NCBI GenBank assembly: GCA_026724425.1
Contig: JAIUCV010001106.1
Coordinates: 1 to 64,000, forward strand
Reading direction: 5' to 3'
DNA from: Erythrophleum ivorense
Lineage: Eukaryota > Streptophyta > Magnoliopsida > Fabales > Fabaceae
DNA length: 64,000 bases
This document shows, one piece after another, positions 34,914 to 46,027 of this stretch; position 1 is the stretch's first letter; every line of letters starts with the position of its first letter. Made by a program: the position numbers and the translations under genes. The notes under the pieces were generated by a model. The model did not search any database. It was not told the DNA's origin and was given only the letters and a program-made list of their open reading frames with translations.

Positions 34914-35624
34914 TTATGGGCCACCATCAGACCCAATATGATCACCAACTTCTTGAACCACCTCTATACCAACTCCATCGCCATGGTCCACCTCAATACA
35001 TTCTAATGGGCCATGACAAGGCCCACTAAAATCTTCTTGGTCCGGTCCAACATGATCACCAACTTCTTGTACCAGCTCCATACCAACTCCATCGCCTTGG
35101 TCCACCTCAATACAATATAATGGGCCATTACCAGGCCCAATATAATCCTCTTGATCTGGCCCAACATAATCATCTTGAAGTGCTTGATCACGTCCAAGAA
35201 CTCCTCGGTAAGCTTCTTGTGGGACAAGTTCAAGACCAGCTGCAAAAAGAGGAAGCAAAACCAAATAATGCCTACGAGAAAAGTAAGAAACCGCAGAACC
35301 AATGACATGGACGACGCACAACATCAGTAGATACGCGTTTAACGTGTGCCAGTAGAGACGTCCATCGTTCGTGTAAAGCCAAAACACTTGACCGCATCTA
35401 CGAATTTTCACTTCTAGTTCGATCATATTTTGGATTAGATCGAGCAATGTGAAGATTAATGTGTCGCAAGCACATATGATACCGAATATTTTGGCTAGAT
35501 CTTTCTCCCTGTCGAGTAGCTCTAGGACGAAGCAGAGGAACTCGACGAGGAATGCAATAGCGGAATGTGGTCGAAGACTTTGCCTAAAAACCACGAGTTT
35601 TATGACCGGAATTAGGATCGGCAT
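34914..35624 (-). CDS. Predicted membrane protein with repeated acidic C-terminus
   Basis: This is a single-exon frame of 236 residues. The chosen ATG is at 35624, because the upstream extension lies in AT-rich DNA. Hydrophobic segments at about residues 20-40, 45-70, 105-125 and 130-150 suggest a four-helix membrane domain. The tail contains two copies of a 38-residue unit (GPLYCIEVDQGDGVGMELVQ and GPLECIEVDHGDGVGIEVVQ) separated by EVGDHVGPDQEDF, rich in Gly, Asp and Glu. I do not recognise the family. By position it would be the uncharacterised At5g43000-type transmembrane protein. The DNA upstream is partly duplicated (see 35740-36430). Confidence 0.6.
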   Translation of the reverse strand: MPILIPVIKLVVFRQSLRPHSAIAFLVEFLCFVLELLDREKDLAKIFGIICACDTLIFTLLDLIQNMIELEVKIRRCGQVFWLYTNDGRLYWHTLNAYLLMLCVVHVIGSAVSYFSRRHYLVLLPLFAAGLELVPQEAYRGVLGRDQALQDDYVGPDQEDYIGPGNGPLYCIEVDQGDGVGMELVQEVGDHVGPDQEDFSGPCHGPLECIEVDHGDGVGIEVVQEVGDHIGSDGGP

Positions 35625-35739
35625 TTTGAAATTTGTTGTTATGTGATTTGAATATAATAAATAAATAAATATTTGATACAAGGAGTTAATTAAACGAGCT
35701 TTGAGAGGAGAACTTGGTACGTGGTGGTTTTTATAGTGA

Positions 35740-36430
35740 TGTTTATAGATGATTAATGAATGATTAGGGAGAGAAAAGTCAAAAAGTTAAGTTTGGAAAA
35801 TTCAGTGCTTATTAAAACTCTTCACTTTTCATTGCATAGGGAAACAAATATAATTTTTAGTATTTTAATTGTGTTTGAGTCTTTTGTTTTGTATAGATCA
35901 TTTGCAAGAAAGATGCAGTGTATTAGATGAAAAATCTGTAATCATTTTTAGCGTAGAATACAGTTAATCCCCAACTGTTTCGTGATTTACGACGTACGTG
36001 ATTTCGGCATGTTAATTATTTTTGAAAAGGTAGTCATAGTTAAATCCTAATCAAATTCACTCCTGGAAATTTTGGCACGTGCTGCTTCTTGTATAATGAT
36101 GTTAAGAGATTATTAATGAATGCATGATAAGGGTTTAGAAATAGATAGAAAAATCAAATAAAAAATCAAGCCTTGTTCAATGAAAAAAAAAAATTCGGAA
36201 AATTCCGTGCGAATTAAAACTATATTCACTTTTCGATTGCATATTTGCACGAGGAATCAAAGAATTTGTTTACTGTTTTGTATTTGGGGTCTTTTGTTTT
36301 ATAAGTATATCATTTGCAAGTAAAAGCTGTGTACAGTAGTATTATATTAAAAAAAAAAGTCTTAATTATTTTTAAATGTATGATACAGTGAACACCCCAC
36401 TGTGTGGTAATTTACGACTTACATAGAAAT
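35740..36430. repeat. Diverged tandem duplication of an upstream segment
   Basis: Two ~270-340-base segments (about 35740-36005 and 36090-36430) share many blocks in the same order. Examples are ATTAATGAATG, a GGAAAATTC block, ATTAAAACT, CACTTTTC, GTCTTTTGTTTT, CATTTGCAAG and GTAATTTACGACTTAC against GTGATTTACGACGTAC. The first segment lies directly upstream of the membrane-protein gene. Confidence 0.65.
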
Positions 36431-36459
36431 ATTAAAATTGTTCCCAAGAATCAAGAATT

Positions 36460-36865
36460 CTAAGGAAAACAAACATCATACATGTTAGTGTTTTTGTTAA
36501 GTTTGCAAGGTCCATTCTTGCGTATTTTCCACGAGCAATTTGTGCATCCAAACTTCTCAAACTCTTTGTCTCTTTTCTGTATATAGATGTCAAAGTAATG
36601 CTACTCGTTCTGCCAACTAAAACTGCAAAAATACAAAGTACGGCCGAATACATCAGGATTAAACTGAAACGACCATGATCCACCTGGTGCCAAACTCCGA
36701 ACTCCGAGATCATTATCACCCGATTTACAAATTACAATGGTATTGTAGCGGTAAACCACCTCCAAGATCATTATTGATCACAACTGTCGTTTGGGCATGA
36801 GACATCGTTGCACTAATGAACATAGTCATGACGAAGAGAACTATGAGTTGTTTAGGAGAATTCAT
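36460..36865 (-). pseudogene. Broken self-incompatibility S1/SPH-type small secreted protein
   Basis: From ATG at 36865 the minus strand encodes a signal peptide (MNSPKQLIVLFVMTMFISAT, then MSHAQ) and VVINNDLGGGLPLQYHC. After TGT a 7-base near-duplication (AATTTGT, about 36729-36735) shifts the frame into a stop. In the shifted frame the family pattern resumes (LGVRSLAPGGSWSF, FGRTLYFCSFSW) but is cut by TAG at 36601-36603. It then continues HYFDIYIQKRD to NMYDVCFP and a stop at 36460. Total size, conserved Cys and the GGSW-F/FDIY pattern match plant S1-homologue (SPH) proteins. Two independent lesions indicate a pseudogene. Confidence 0.75.
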
Positions 36866-38032
36866 TTGTGCTTTTGTTTTGTCTTTCGTTTTCTTTTCCT
36901 TCGTATACGTCTTCTATATTTATAATGAAACATTTTATGTTCTTATTAAAGTATTGGATCGGAGAGATCAAAAATTTAAGTTTTCTAGAATATAACGAGG
37001 TCAAAAATTTAAAACATAGTAAATCAGATATGTTTATTATTTAAGGCTTTGAAACTTAAAATCTGTTATGTATATATAGATCAAACTTAGGATCAGTTAT
37101 GTATATATAGATCAAACTTAAAATCAGTTATGTATATATAATTCAAACAACATTTTGACTTGACTCGTATGACCAAATACATTTGTTTACTTAGGGCTTT
37201 GACCGGCAGAACACGTATGCAGTATTTTTTTCCATAATAATCAAGTTTTATTCTGGATTCCATTTTGTTCTCGCCAATAAAAGAAAGAAAAATGATGAAT
37301 TTATGTTCAACGTTGTTTTGATACAATTGGGAAAGTTGACTCCAGACATGACTTTCATGGGTGTGTTTGGCATTTAAACTTTTAAGACTTTAAAATAAAT
37401 AAAAGTTTTCAAAGGTAAAATTTTGCCAAACACTTTTTTTTTCTTCCACGGACGAAAGTTAAATTGCCCTAAAAATACTCAAAGAGATGCTTTATCAAAA
37501 CTAGAATCTTTAATTTAGGTTTTTTTACTTTGCAAAATTTCTGTAGAGAACCGATAATTAGTTTTAGGCTTTTTTTTTTACATATTTATATCATATTTGA
37601 GATACCCACAAATACTAACAGATCGGAATATTGTTGTTTCTCAAATTCGGATATCCTAAAATTCCAAATACTCATAGTCTTCTTCCCACCCCTAATGATA
37701 TCGATTCCGAAATAAAAACCATAACTAGGACGTTTTCCATAAACGCAAGTGACGGGTTTGATACAAGTTACTCTTTTGGTTTGGACCGATTGATTAATGT
37801 TTACAAAGCCCAGACGCAACAATAAGAGCCACTTACTTAAGCCACAGTACCAAAAGAGAAAAGAAGCAAATACTTGAAGTGCTAAATTACTAAAAACGTA
37901 GCGAAGCACACACCACAACACTCCACAAGCTCTTTTCCTCATAAACTAAAACAAAGAAGTTTCACATTACCAAAAAGAAGATAGAAAAATAAATACGAAA
38001 CTGCCATTGTTCTTCATCCCTAAAAATGTCTC
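36866..38032. other. Intergenic spacer with a 71-bp foldback
   Basis: Three near-copies of GATCAAACTTARRATCAGTTATGTATATATA occur at 37060-37145. At 37363-37433 GTGTTTGGCA and its exact complement TGCCAAACAC bracket 51 AT-rich bases, a miniature inverted-repeat structure without an obvious target duplication. No gene was found; frames at 37530-37940 are spurious. Confidence 0.45.
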
Positions 38033-40445
38033 TCACTCTTTCCCAAAATCAGCGTTATAGTGTGAGCTCGACTCGAGTTTCTTGGCCTCGCTCAGCTTTC
38101 TCACAGCCTGAAAAAAAATTCGAATTCATTTACATACAACAAAGCACAACATGATTTAACCAAATCTCATATTCTATAAATTACATACCTTCATGAAATC
38201 TTCATGTATCACATAGTCCCGCTCTGCTCGGATTGCAAACATTCCGGCTTCAGTGCATATGTTACGCAGATCAGCACCATTGAAACCCTGTTTTTTGGTA
38301 AAACATCTTTTAGTTAGAAACTAACTTAGGGAAAAAGCAACGTTCACTAACTCAGCAATTGCAAGAAAGGAAAGAAGATAAAACTAACCTCTGCAAGTTT
38401 GACGATAGCCTCGTAATCGATTTCACCGTGTTTGGCGATACCAGATGCATGGATCTTGAGAATATCCATTCTTGATTGCTCATTAGGTAAAGGGATCTCG
38501 ATCTTTCTATCTAATCTACCCGGACGGAGAAGCGCAGGATCAAGCACATCGGGTCTGTTTGTGGCCATAATCATTTTTACCTAATACAATTCGATCAAGA
38601 TATTATCCAACAGATTTCAAGATAGCTGATACATTTGATGAGCATGTATTGTACACCAGGTTTGATCTAAGTATCGTTTCATAAATAGAGAGCCGTACCT
38701 TTCCGAGGTTGTCAAACCCATCAAGCTGATTGAGCAACTCCATAAGTGTTCTTTGGATTTCACGATCAGCACTAGTTCCCTCACTAAAACGACGCCCACC
38801 AATAGCATCGATTTCATCCATGAAAATGATACAAGGCTAACCATAAAAGAGAAAAGTTTATGATTTAAGTCACGAACATGATCCCAAGCTTATAAAAAGG
38901 AAAAGAGGAAGACACATATCTACCCCCTGTAAATGCAAGACTTACCTGGTGATCACGAGCATAGTTAAACATCTCCCGAATCAGCCTAGCACTTTCTCCA
39001 ATGTATTTGTCTATGATTGCACTTGATACAACCTGATGATAGGATTTACATTTCCATTAAAACCTCAGGATATGTTATACCAACATAAATTTCAGAAACA
39101 GCATAGCGCAAAAAACTAAACCTTCAAGAAGTTGGCATCGATGTTGCTAGCAATAGCTCTTGCTAGTAGAGTTTTTCCGGTACCCGGAGGACCATACAGA
39201 AGGACACCCTGCATTGAAATGTAGAATCACAACATGATGGAGATAAAAGAAGCACAGCCTGGAATCTCTTCTCTTGAGGCAAAGAAAGAAAGGATCAAGG
39301 GAGAGTGTAAAAACGATGATTACCTTTGGGGGTTTGATCCCTACTCTGAGGAAAAGTTCAGGATTCATGAGAGGTAGCTCAATAGACTCCCTGAGTTCTC
39401 TGATCTGATCACCTAACCCGCCAACCGCAGAGTAGCTAATGTTGCCTGGGTCTTCATGCAGCATGTTATAAACAACAGGATCGACCTACCATCAAAAATG
39501 AAAACCACATTACTGTCAAGAGAAATACACTACCGAGGGTATATCAGAACCAAAAACACATGTCTAACTCAAACTTACTTCTCGAGGAAGGGCTCGCATT
39601 ATTGTTAGTGTTGTCATATCCAGAACAACCCGAGTTCCCGAGGTCAACTTTTCCTTATCTACTTTGCTACGACATCCCACCACGTATCGAGGACCGCTGC
39701 TCGCTTTGACAATCACTAAAATACCAAAAAAAAAGAAAAGAAGAAGCAAGATTACATCAGAGGAGCCAAGACAAAGTATCCAGTGAACAAACAATCTCAC
39801 AGAAGCAAAAAGGGGCATTAGCTAGAGAAGAGAAAAGATTACATCTTTCATTATCCAGAGGTCGAAGCACTTCTCCAATGATCTGCCCAACACTTTGAAG
39901 AGACTTGAGATCATCCTCAGTTTTGTTGAATTCCTTTTTAGATCCTCTTAAGTTCTCCCTAGCTACAAGAGCACAAAACTCAGTGTTAAAAATTACAAGT
40001 CGTTTACTTTAACAGACTCGAGTCCATCTGCTCAGAGGAAACTCAATAGAGCAGTGTAATCACAGAGAAATATCAAAACTTCAGATCTTCTTCAAACAGC
40101 AATCGAAAACCGGAATCGGAAAGCCTAAACCCTAAATTAAGCAACTGAGATGAACCCTAAATTCGAGTCACCCATAGCTTAATTTAAGAATACAAATCGC
40201 AACCCAACGGAATAAGAGAAGCCCTAGATTCAACTCACTCAAAGCACTTTCGACGGAGAGAAACAAAAAAGGATCAATTAGACGATTTCAGGATGCCAGT
40301 TGAATCTGGGGAAATTCGAATAGAAGATTGCGGATATCGAACCTGTTCGAACACGGGCTTCGAGCTCTTTATGTTGAAGGAGCTTCTTCCGGTACTCAGC
40401 AACCGCTGCGGTACGGCGTCTAACGGCATCATCGGCGTCGCTCAT
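38033..40445 (-). CDS. RPT4A: 26S proteasome regulatory AAA-ATPase subunit RPT4
   Basis: Ten exons (40445-40343, 39962-39843, 39715-39579, 39485-39324, 39208-39122, 39032-38946, 38836-38699, 38580-38389, 38287-38189, 38107-38033) join in frame to exactly 399 residues, the family length. An N-terminal coiled coil (MSDADDAVRRRTAAVAEYRK) is followed by an OB-like region. The AAA domain has Walker A GPPGTGKT, Walker B IIFMDEIDAIGG, and sensor/arginine-finger segments MATNRPDVLDPALLRPGRLD. The C-terminus is SSSHYNADFGKE. RPT4 is one of six ATPases that unfold substrates and open the 20S gate. It matches At5g43010. A (CTT)n tract lies in its 5' leader (about 40458-40485). Confidence 0.96.
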
Positions 40446-41667
40446 CCTCTCTGAATCCTTCTTCTTCTTCTTCTTCTTCTTCTTCTACAGATAGATCTCA
40501 GATTTTCCTGAAAGCGAATGTTCTTCCAACAATTTTGTTTTGCAACCTTTTCTTGAGCAATGGGTTTAGTCTCTCCAGAATCCGACTTAAATTACGGATT
40601 GCTCTCGGCCAACCGAAACGCTGTCGTTTTTACCTGTTTATAATTTTTGTTTTTCCTTTTCTTACGTTTGATGTTAAGTTTCTTGATTAGTCTTCAGAAA
40701 ATTCGTTAAAAATAAAATAAAAACACAACAGCAGTTTTTTCTGTATTGTAAAAATTGGAAATATGTTGGGGTAAATTTCGTGTATCAAATATTTGAGATA
40801 TTGGTTTATAAACCAATTCTTGAAATTGCACTTCTACCTAAATAAGCAATTTCGTGTATATACACTGCAAACACTCTCTAAAAAATGATAATACGGGGTC
40901 ATATAAATAAATAAAAATGAGGGCCGTTAGAGAAAAAGCTTGTGCTAGCTGATGTATTAGAATTAGAAAAGAAATAAATAAATAAACAACAAAAAAAAGA
41001 ATTAGAAAAGAAATGCAATTCCAATCCGATATTATGTATTAAAAATACACTCACGAACGTAAGTCAAAAACAGTCGCAGAGTTTGTTTCTGAGAATCTTG
41101 AACGAAGACGAAGACCTTCTTGCTCGTTAGGTAACTTCAGCAATCTTCGCTTTAATATTGTTTTCTCGATAATGTCTGACGATTATATTATATACGATAG
41201 TTCGTTGATCTCGATTTCTCGTTGTGATTCTTTTCTAGTTTCTTGATTATTCTATCGTCATAAAATTTACATGAATATGTAGTCGAGAAGATGAAATGTC
41301 ATGAATTCTCCGATACGGCGAGATGTTTTCTTTGTTCGCGACTAGATCGAGATGTTTTCTTTGGATAACCAAAGAGTTAGGGCAATTTTGGGCCTGATTG
41401 GTTATGGCTGTAGGAATTTTTTGCTATAGGATTTAAGCTGTACATTTTAGGCTGTAGATTTTATTGCTGTAGGATTTTTGATAGTAGATATTATGTCATT
41501 AAAGATATATATGTAGCATTAAAACAAAAACAAATAAGATATAGAAAAAAAGAAGTAAAAAAAAGAAGGTGAAGAAAAGAATAAGGAAATAAGAGAGAGA
41601 GAATTCTCAGAGCCCTTAATTTGGTGCTCTGAAAAAATTGCTTTCTAGAGCCAAAATGTTTCCTTCT
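40446..41667 (+). other. Spacer with possible leader exon and MITE fragment
   Basis: Sequence around 41060-41127 looks like a plus-strand 5' leader ending in GTTAG then GTAACTTC, a possible donor. Near 41390-41480, GGCCTGATTGGTTATGGCTG and repeated GCTGTAGRATTTT motifs look like part of an AT-rich MITE. No coding exon is secure. Confidence 0.35.
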
Positions 41668-41815
41668 AGTATTATTGAGAGGAATAAATTGGAACGAGAT
41701 CATGGGAGAAACTAGAAACCAAGGGGATCATTGTAAGATTCAAAATGATTTTTTTTTTAAATGGTGTGTTTAATTAATCTTTGTTTACTAAATGATTTTT
41801 GTTTTTTGTTTTTTT

Positions 41816-42250
41816 TGAGTGGTCTACTGGGCTATTGTAGCCACTGAACAAATCCAGGCAGTGTGGCGTATACACTATCGGGATGTAGAACAAACTTTGT
41901 TTTCGCCACATGATCTAATCGATTTTACATGCCAAGAGAAAAGAGCACAACTCAAGAGGAAGGATCACTATTGTTATCCGCTGAATACTCGGTCAGGCCT
42001 TGTTTATGCCAGCCAGAAAGGTATCCATGCCAAAGAGAAGCCGATAGACCATTTACAGGTTGCTCTCGAGATATTCCAAAATGCACCATCTCCGATTTGG
42101 GATACATCAAAGACTGCGTGTCTACAGAATCCATGGAGCTCACGAGAAGTGGATGAATCGCTTGTTGCCATAAGCTTCCACATCAACAACACATTTCAAG
42201 CCTTGAAGAATGTGAGTATACCACACACACAAATGGCAATATTGGATAAA
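41816..42250 (+). pseudogene. Unrecognised exon-like open frame
   Basis: The frame opens without ATG just after a T-rich tract and an AG (TTTTTTGAG). It runs WAIVATEQIQAVWRIHYRDV to HINNTFQALKN, where GTGAGT-like sequence (42211) could be a donor. Composition (Trp, Tyr, His, basic residues) looks like real coding sequence rather than noise, but I do not recognise a domain. It has no start codon, so it is an internal exon of a gene I cannot assemble or a captured fragment. Confidence 0.35.
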
Positions 42251-42779
42251 TAATGAATGATATCTCTCACATTCTACTGATTAAGATTTAAATATGTTGA
42301 GATTGATAATTAACTAAACATTAAAATTTCTGAAAATTTATGGAGTGAAAATTAAAGGAGGGGAGAAACCAGTATCTCACATGGTTTTGGTTATGGCATA
42401 CAACTACACCAAATGCATGAAATTAACTTTCATAATTAATACTAAACACTTGGGGATGGATATTGTCGTTTTCCTTTCTTTTTCTATTTTGTATATTTCG
42501 GGTAATGTTATGAGAATATAGAATATCTTTATATTTTGGCTAAATGTTAAAATGTGTTAAGTCTTTTTGGCTGTTGTCTCCTTTTCATGGAGCTTTTGCT
42601 CTTTTAAGTAAATTTAAAGTTATGAATTAAGAGTTGTTGGTTATCTCTAACTGGTAGTCCGGTGCTAGGCAGATGCTAGAGGTGCATTTTCAGTGCACTA
42701 TGTCCAAAAAGAATTTGGAAAATCTGAGTATATTTTAGGGTATTTTTGAAGTTTTAGGCTAGAAGAAGAAGTTGAGATC

Positions 42780-42990
42780 ATGTTAGATAATTATATTGCA
42801 GAAATTCTGGACTTGGTTAACGAAGATGATCGATTGGCAGTAAAAGATTTACTGCGTCGACTCTCTCATAATGTTCTTCAACTCATGGTGGCACTTAAGC
42901 CAGATTTGAAGATTAATATTATACAAGACTGCTTTTTTTATGTGGATGACGATTACATACGCAGAGCATATGCATCATGGATCAAACGAT
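42780..42990 (+). pseudogene. Second unrecognised exon-like frame
   Basis: ATG at 42780 starts MLDNYIAEILDLVNEDDRLA and stays protein-like to AYASWIKRY, followed at 42989 by GTACTATC as a possible donor. Beyond this the frame is AT-rich noise. Its amphipathic helix-like pattern resembles a short alpha-helical domain. No family was recognised. It lies within the repeat-bounded unit. Confidence 0.35.
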
Positions 42991-43274
42991 ATGTACTATC
43001 ACTAGTTTTATTCCGTTTAACATCAATGAACTTACAAAAATCACAATTGCACCAAGAAAAAACTTTCAAAAAAAAATTTATTTGGTTTCTATTTGCTATG
43101 GATTGTAGGTGATCATTCCAGTATTATTGAGAGGAATAAATTGGAACGAGATCATGGGAGAAACTAGAAACCAAGGGGATCATTGTAAGATTCAAAATGA
43201 TTTTTTTTTTTAAAATGGTGTGTTTACTATTACATATCGGTACCATTTTATGGTATTTTTCATTATTCTTTCAA

Positions 43275-44675
43275 CTAATTATTATTTTGTAGTCCTCCGT
43301 GTAGCAAATCAACAAGAACGTCGATTTCATGTTTCTTTAGCGAGAAGCCAATCTCTACACCGCCATTTCCATCTCTACCCTCCGCCATGGAAATCGCTTC
43401 GCCTTGATCGATCGACACAATCACCACATTCTCCGGTCTTCCCCACCCGAAATCTAACCCGTATACACCAAACCGGGGCGACCCTGCAACCGTCGGAAAC
43501 TGTGTCCCTGGTGGAAGAGTCGCAAACTCCGCCAAAAGCTCCGGAATCTTCAACGCCACACTCTCATCCAATTCCTCAACCGAATTGCTAACCAATCTCG
43601 CGGCAGTAAAAAACCCTTCCTCACCCATAAACGTATCCGCCGTGAATGGCATTTTAAACGCCACCGAAACGCAATTCCCGAAATAATTCGACGGAACCGG
43701 CGGAGAGACGAGGCTTCGACAATCCACCGGAAATCCGTACCCGACGGGTCTATTGGGATCACCGCCGCGAGCTCTTATTAAACACGTTAAAGCGTACGAA
43801 TACGTAATCACAAACGTCGACAGTCGAAGCTCCTTCGGTGCCGATTCTCTCTTGAGTCGTTCTCGAAGCGTTTGGATATCTTCTCGGGTGAGTTCGAGGG
43901 TGAATCGGAAAACGTCAGGCCTAATCGCCGGCGACTGAGAAAGCTTTAAGCTCTTGGGATTGTCTGGTTCTTTGCCGTCGGAGAACAGTTGGAGTAACGA
44001 TCGCCACTTCTTCATAATCTCCGTTTCGATACCTTCTGGACCTTTTATGACCGTACGATCGTAAATCGGGATTAGATCCTGCGGTAAGGAAGTGATTGCC
44101 GTTTGCTCTTGTTGTTGCTGCTGTTTGCATGTGTGGGCCCAGGCTTTGAGAAACATGGTTGTCGTCCTTCCATCTAAAACGGCATGGTGTGCAGATACGC
44201 CAATGCAAAACCCTTGGTCAGGAAAAAGCGTGACTTGGAACGACACGCAGGTGGCCGAGTCATCGGAGTTTTTTAACTCGGGCACCAATGGGTACAACTC
44301 TGCGGCGGGGAACGGTTTTTTCCCGGTTAAACGGGAGAAAACGTTGTTCGACTCGGCGACGGTGAATGAAACGGCGTCGTTCGAGGTGAAGACGATGCTC
44401 GGTTTTAGATCACGCGAGTCCCAGACGAGTTGGCCGGCGAGTGGGAGGTAGTGAGAGAGGGATAAGGAGAGAGAGGATGTGAGATTGGGGACGATGACTG
44501 AGTCGAAGAAAGAGCGAGTTGCGTCGGTGAGTTGGTAGAAGATAACGCGTTGGACCGGGTGGAGTTTGAACCAGAGAAGGTCGAAAAAGGTGAGCGGTAG
44601 AGTAAGTGACTCGGACGAGTCAGCGTTAGAAGGGGTGACTCGTAACACCTCGATGACGTTAAGCGAAGAAACCAT
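43275..44675 (-). CDS. BAHD acyltransferase, phenolic-glucoside/anthocyanin malonyltransferase-like
   Basis: This is a single-exon frame of 466 residues, typical of the clade. The catalytic motif HHAVLD places HXXXD at residues 164-168, and the structural motif DFGWG is at 408-412. SNYFGNC, common in malonyltransferases, precedes it. The N-terminus reads MVSSLNVIEVLRVTPSNADS. BAHD enzymes of this clade move malonyl or related acyl groups from CoA to flavonoid or phenolic glucosides in the cytosol; the exact acceptor cannot be read from sequence. The stop lies ~50 bases from the right-hand copy of the 105-bp repeat. I do not recall this gene next to RPT4A in A. thaliana, so it may be a lineage-specific or transposed copy. 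Confidence 0.88.
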   Translation of the reverse strand: MVSSLNVIEVLRVTPSNADSSESLTLPLTFFDLLWFKLHPVQRVIFYQLTDATRSFFDSVIVPNLTSSLSLSLSHYLPLAGQLVWDSRDLKPSIVFTSNDAVSFTVAESNNVFSRLTGKKPFPAAELYPLVPELKNSDDSATCVSFQVTLFPDQGFCIGVSAHHAVLDGRTTTMFLKAWAHTCKQQQQQEQTAITSLPQDLIPIYDRTVIKGPEGIETEIMKKWRSLLQLFSDGKEPDNPKSLKLSQSPAIRPDVFRFTLELTREDIQTLRERLKRESAPKELRLSTFVITYSYALTCLIRARGGDPNRPVGYGFPVDCRSLVSPPVPSNYFGNCVSVAFKMPFTADTFMGEEGFFTAARLVSNSVEELDESVALKIPELLAEFATLPPGTQFPTVAGSPRFGVYGLDFGWGRPENVVIVSIDQGEAISMAEGRDGNGGVEIGFSLKKHEIDVLVDLLHGGLQNNN

Positions 44676-46026
44676 TTCTTCGGTAATCTTGAGCTGTGTG
44701 TGAGGTACGCTAATGGTGATGAACTGATGATACTTACGTTACGTGTATATGTGAGAGTTGTACAAGATATACGTATATATGAGAGTAATTTATTTTTTTT
44801 TAGATATATGAGAGTTGTATATATAAAATTAGTTTTAGGTTCGTCACTAAATATATAGTACATCTAAAGTTACATAGAATCATCAAGGTGGATCCTTCAC
44901 CACTCAAATAATGACGTAAAAGTGTCGGGCCAATGTGACAACCTAATAAATAAATAAACGTTTGTGTATTTATCGTTCTATAGCTAACATAGTACGTGAT
45001 GTATGTCTTTGTCGAATAGCATCAAAACATATGCATTCGATCAACAAACAAATTATGGGTATACACATGTTTGTGTTGTATGGATCTTATCGCGTTGTTT
45101 TCCGTGCTTAGGTTGAGCATCCTTTCTGCTGTATCAATTTTACGCCTTATAGTTCTAATCAGTTTCATGATAGAATAACCTGCCTAATTCACATGTGTAT
45201 TTGTTGTCATTTGTCAATATAGATGTTTTGAGCAGTTCTATTTTGACGCAGCTGAAGTTGAATGGTTGAGGATCATAGTCATAAAGATCATAGCAAAATT
45301 GAAATTAAAGACATCCTTTTATTTTGTCAACAAAGTATAGATGGCAAAAGTATGTCTTACTTTGGATTTTCTTGTGACGACATTTTGTCCGCTATTTTCA
45401 AAACTGAAATTAAAGACACCTTAAGGTTAACCGCACAGGTCTATTTAATCGAACCATTCCGAATCGAGTATAGAGTTCGGATTTTGTGGTAAATCAACTC
45501 GATCGAAAAAGGGAGTTTGAGATTTTGGTTGTTGAGGCCAATAAGATTATCATATTCAGTTATTACGGTGATAATGTTCTAGCACACGAAGGTGGGCGGA
45601 TGGCGATTCGCGCGACGAAGAATGGGTTGCGTGTTAGTTTGTGAAACACGGATCTATCTTATATAATTACCTTAGTGTTTTTTACAAGCATTACATGATG
45701 TCCTTATCAATACTGATGTTGGTTAAAGAACATCTTAATCTTCATAACCAAAACTTCTAATTTTATATAGCGGACTGATCAAATAATTTCGTTTACTAAC
45801 TCAATAACTTTAAGAGTCCAGAAATAATAGCTAGAAGTAATTTCAAAGAGTTTACATAGTGATCTTAAACGTTAGAACTCACTAAAACATTTCTGGACCC
45901 TGAAAGTTTACTCATACTTTCTTATTTTAAATTATGTACTCAAAACTCTTAATCCTCTCTTTCAAATTCTTTTAATTTCTGGAAAAAGAAAAATCAGAAC
46001 TTGCGGTAAATAACCGAGGACCAAGT
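44676..46026. other. Intergenic region
   Basis: AT-rich DNA, including the promoter of the BAHD gene on its left side. A 76-codon frame at 45262-45492 shows no family resemblance and no splice context, so it is not called. Confidence 0.5.
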
Positions 46027-46027
46027 G

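Larger units (their letters stand above)
41668..43226 (+). repeat. 1.45-kb unit bounded by ~105-bp near-identical direct repeats
   Basis: The sequence from AGTATTATTGAGAGGAATAA to GGTGTGTTTA occurs at 41668-41772 and again at 43120-43226. The only visible difference is in the length of the T run and adjoining A residues. The ~1.35 kb between them holds two open frames of unknown origin. The repeats lack TG...CA ends, so an LTR/TRIM assignment is not secure. A segmental duplication is also possible. Confidence 0.75.

Noticed and set aside
36432..36719. 95-codon minus-strand frame taken as a small membrane protein
   Set aside because: It is the +1 shadow of the S1-type pseudogene. The alternative frame shows the family motifs.
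45262..45492. 76-codon frame
   Set aside because: No family resemblance, repeat structure or splice context; probably chance.
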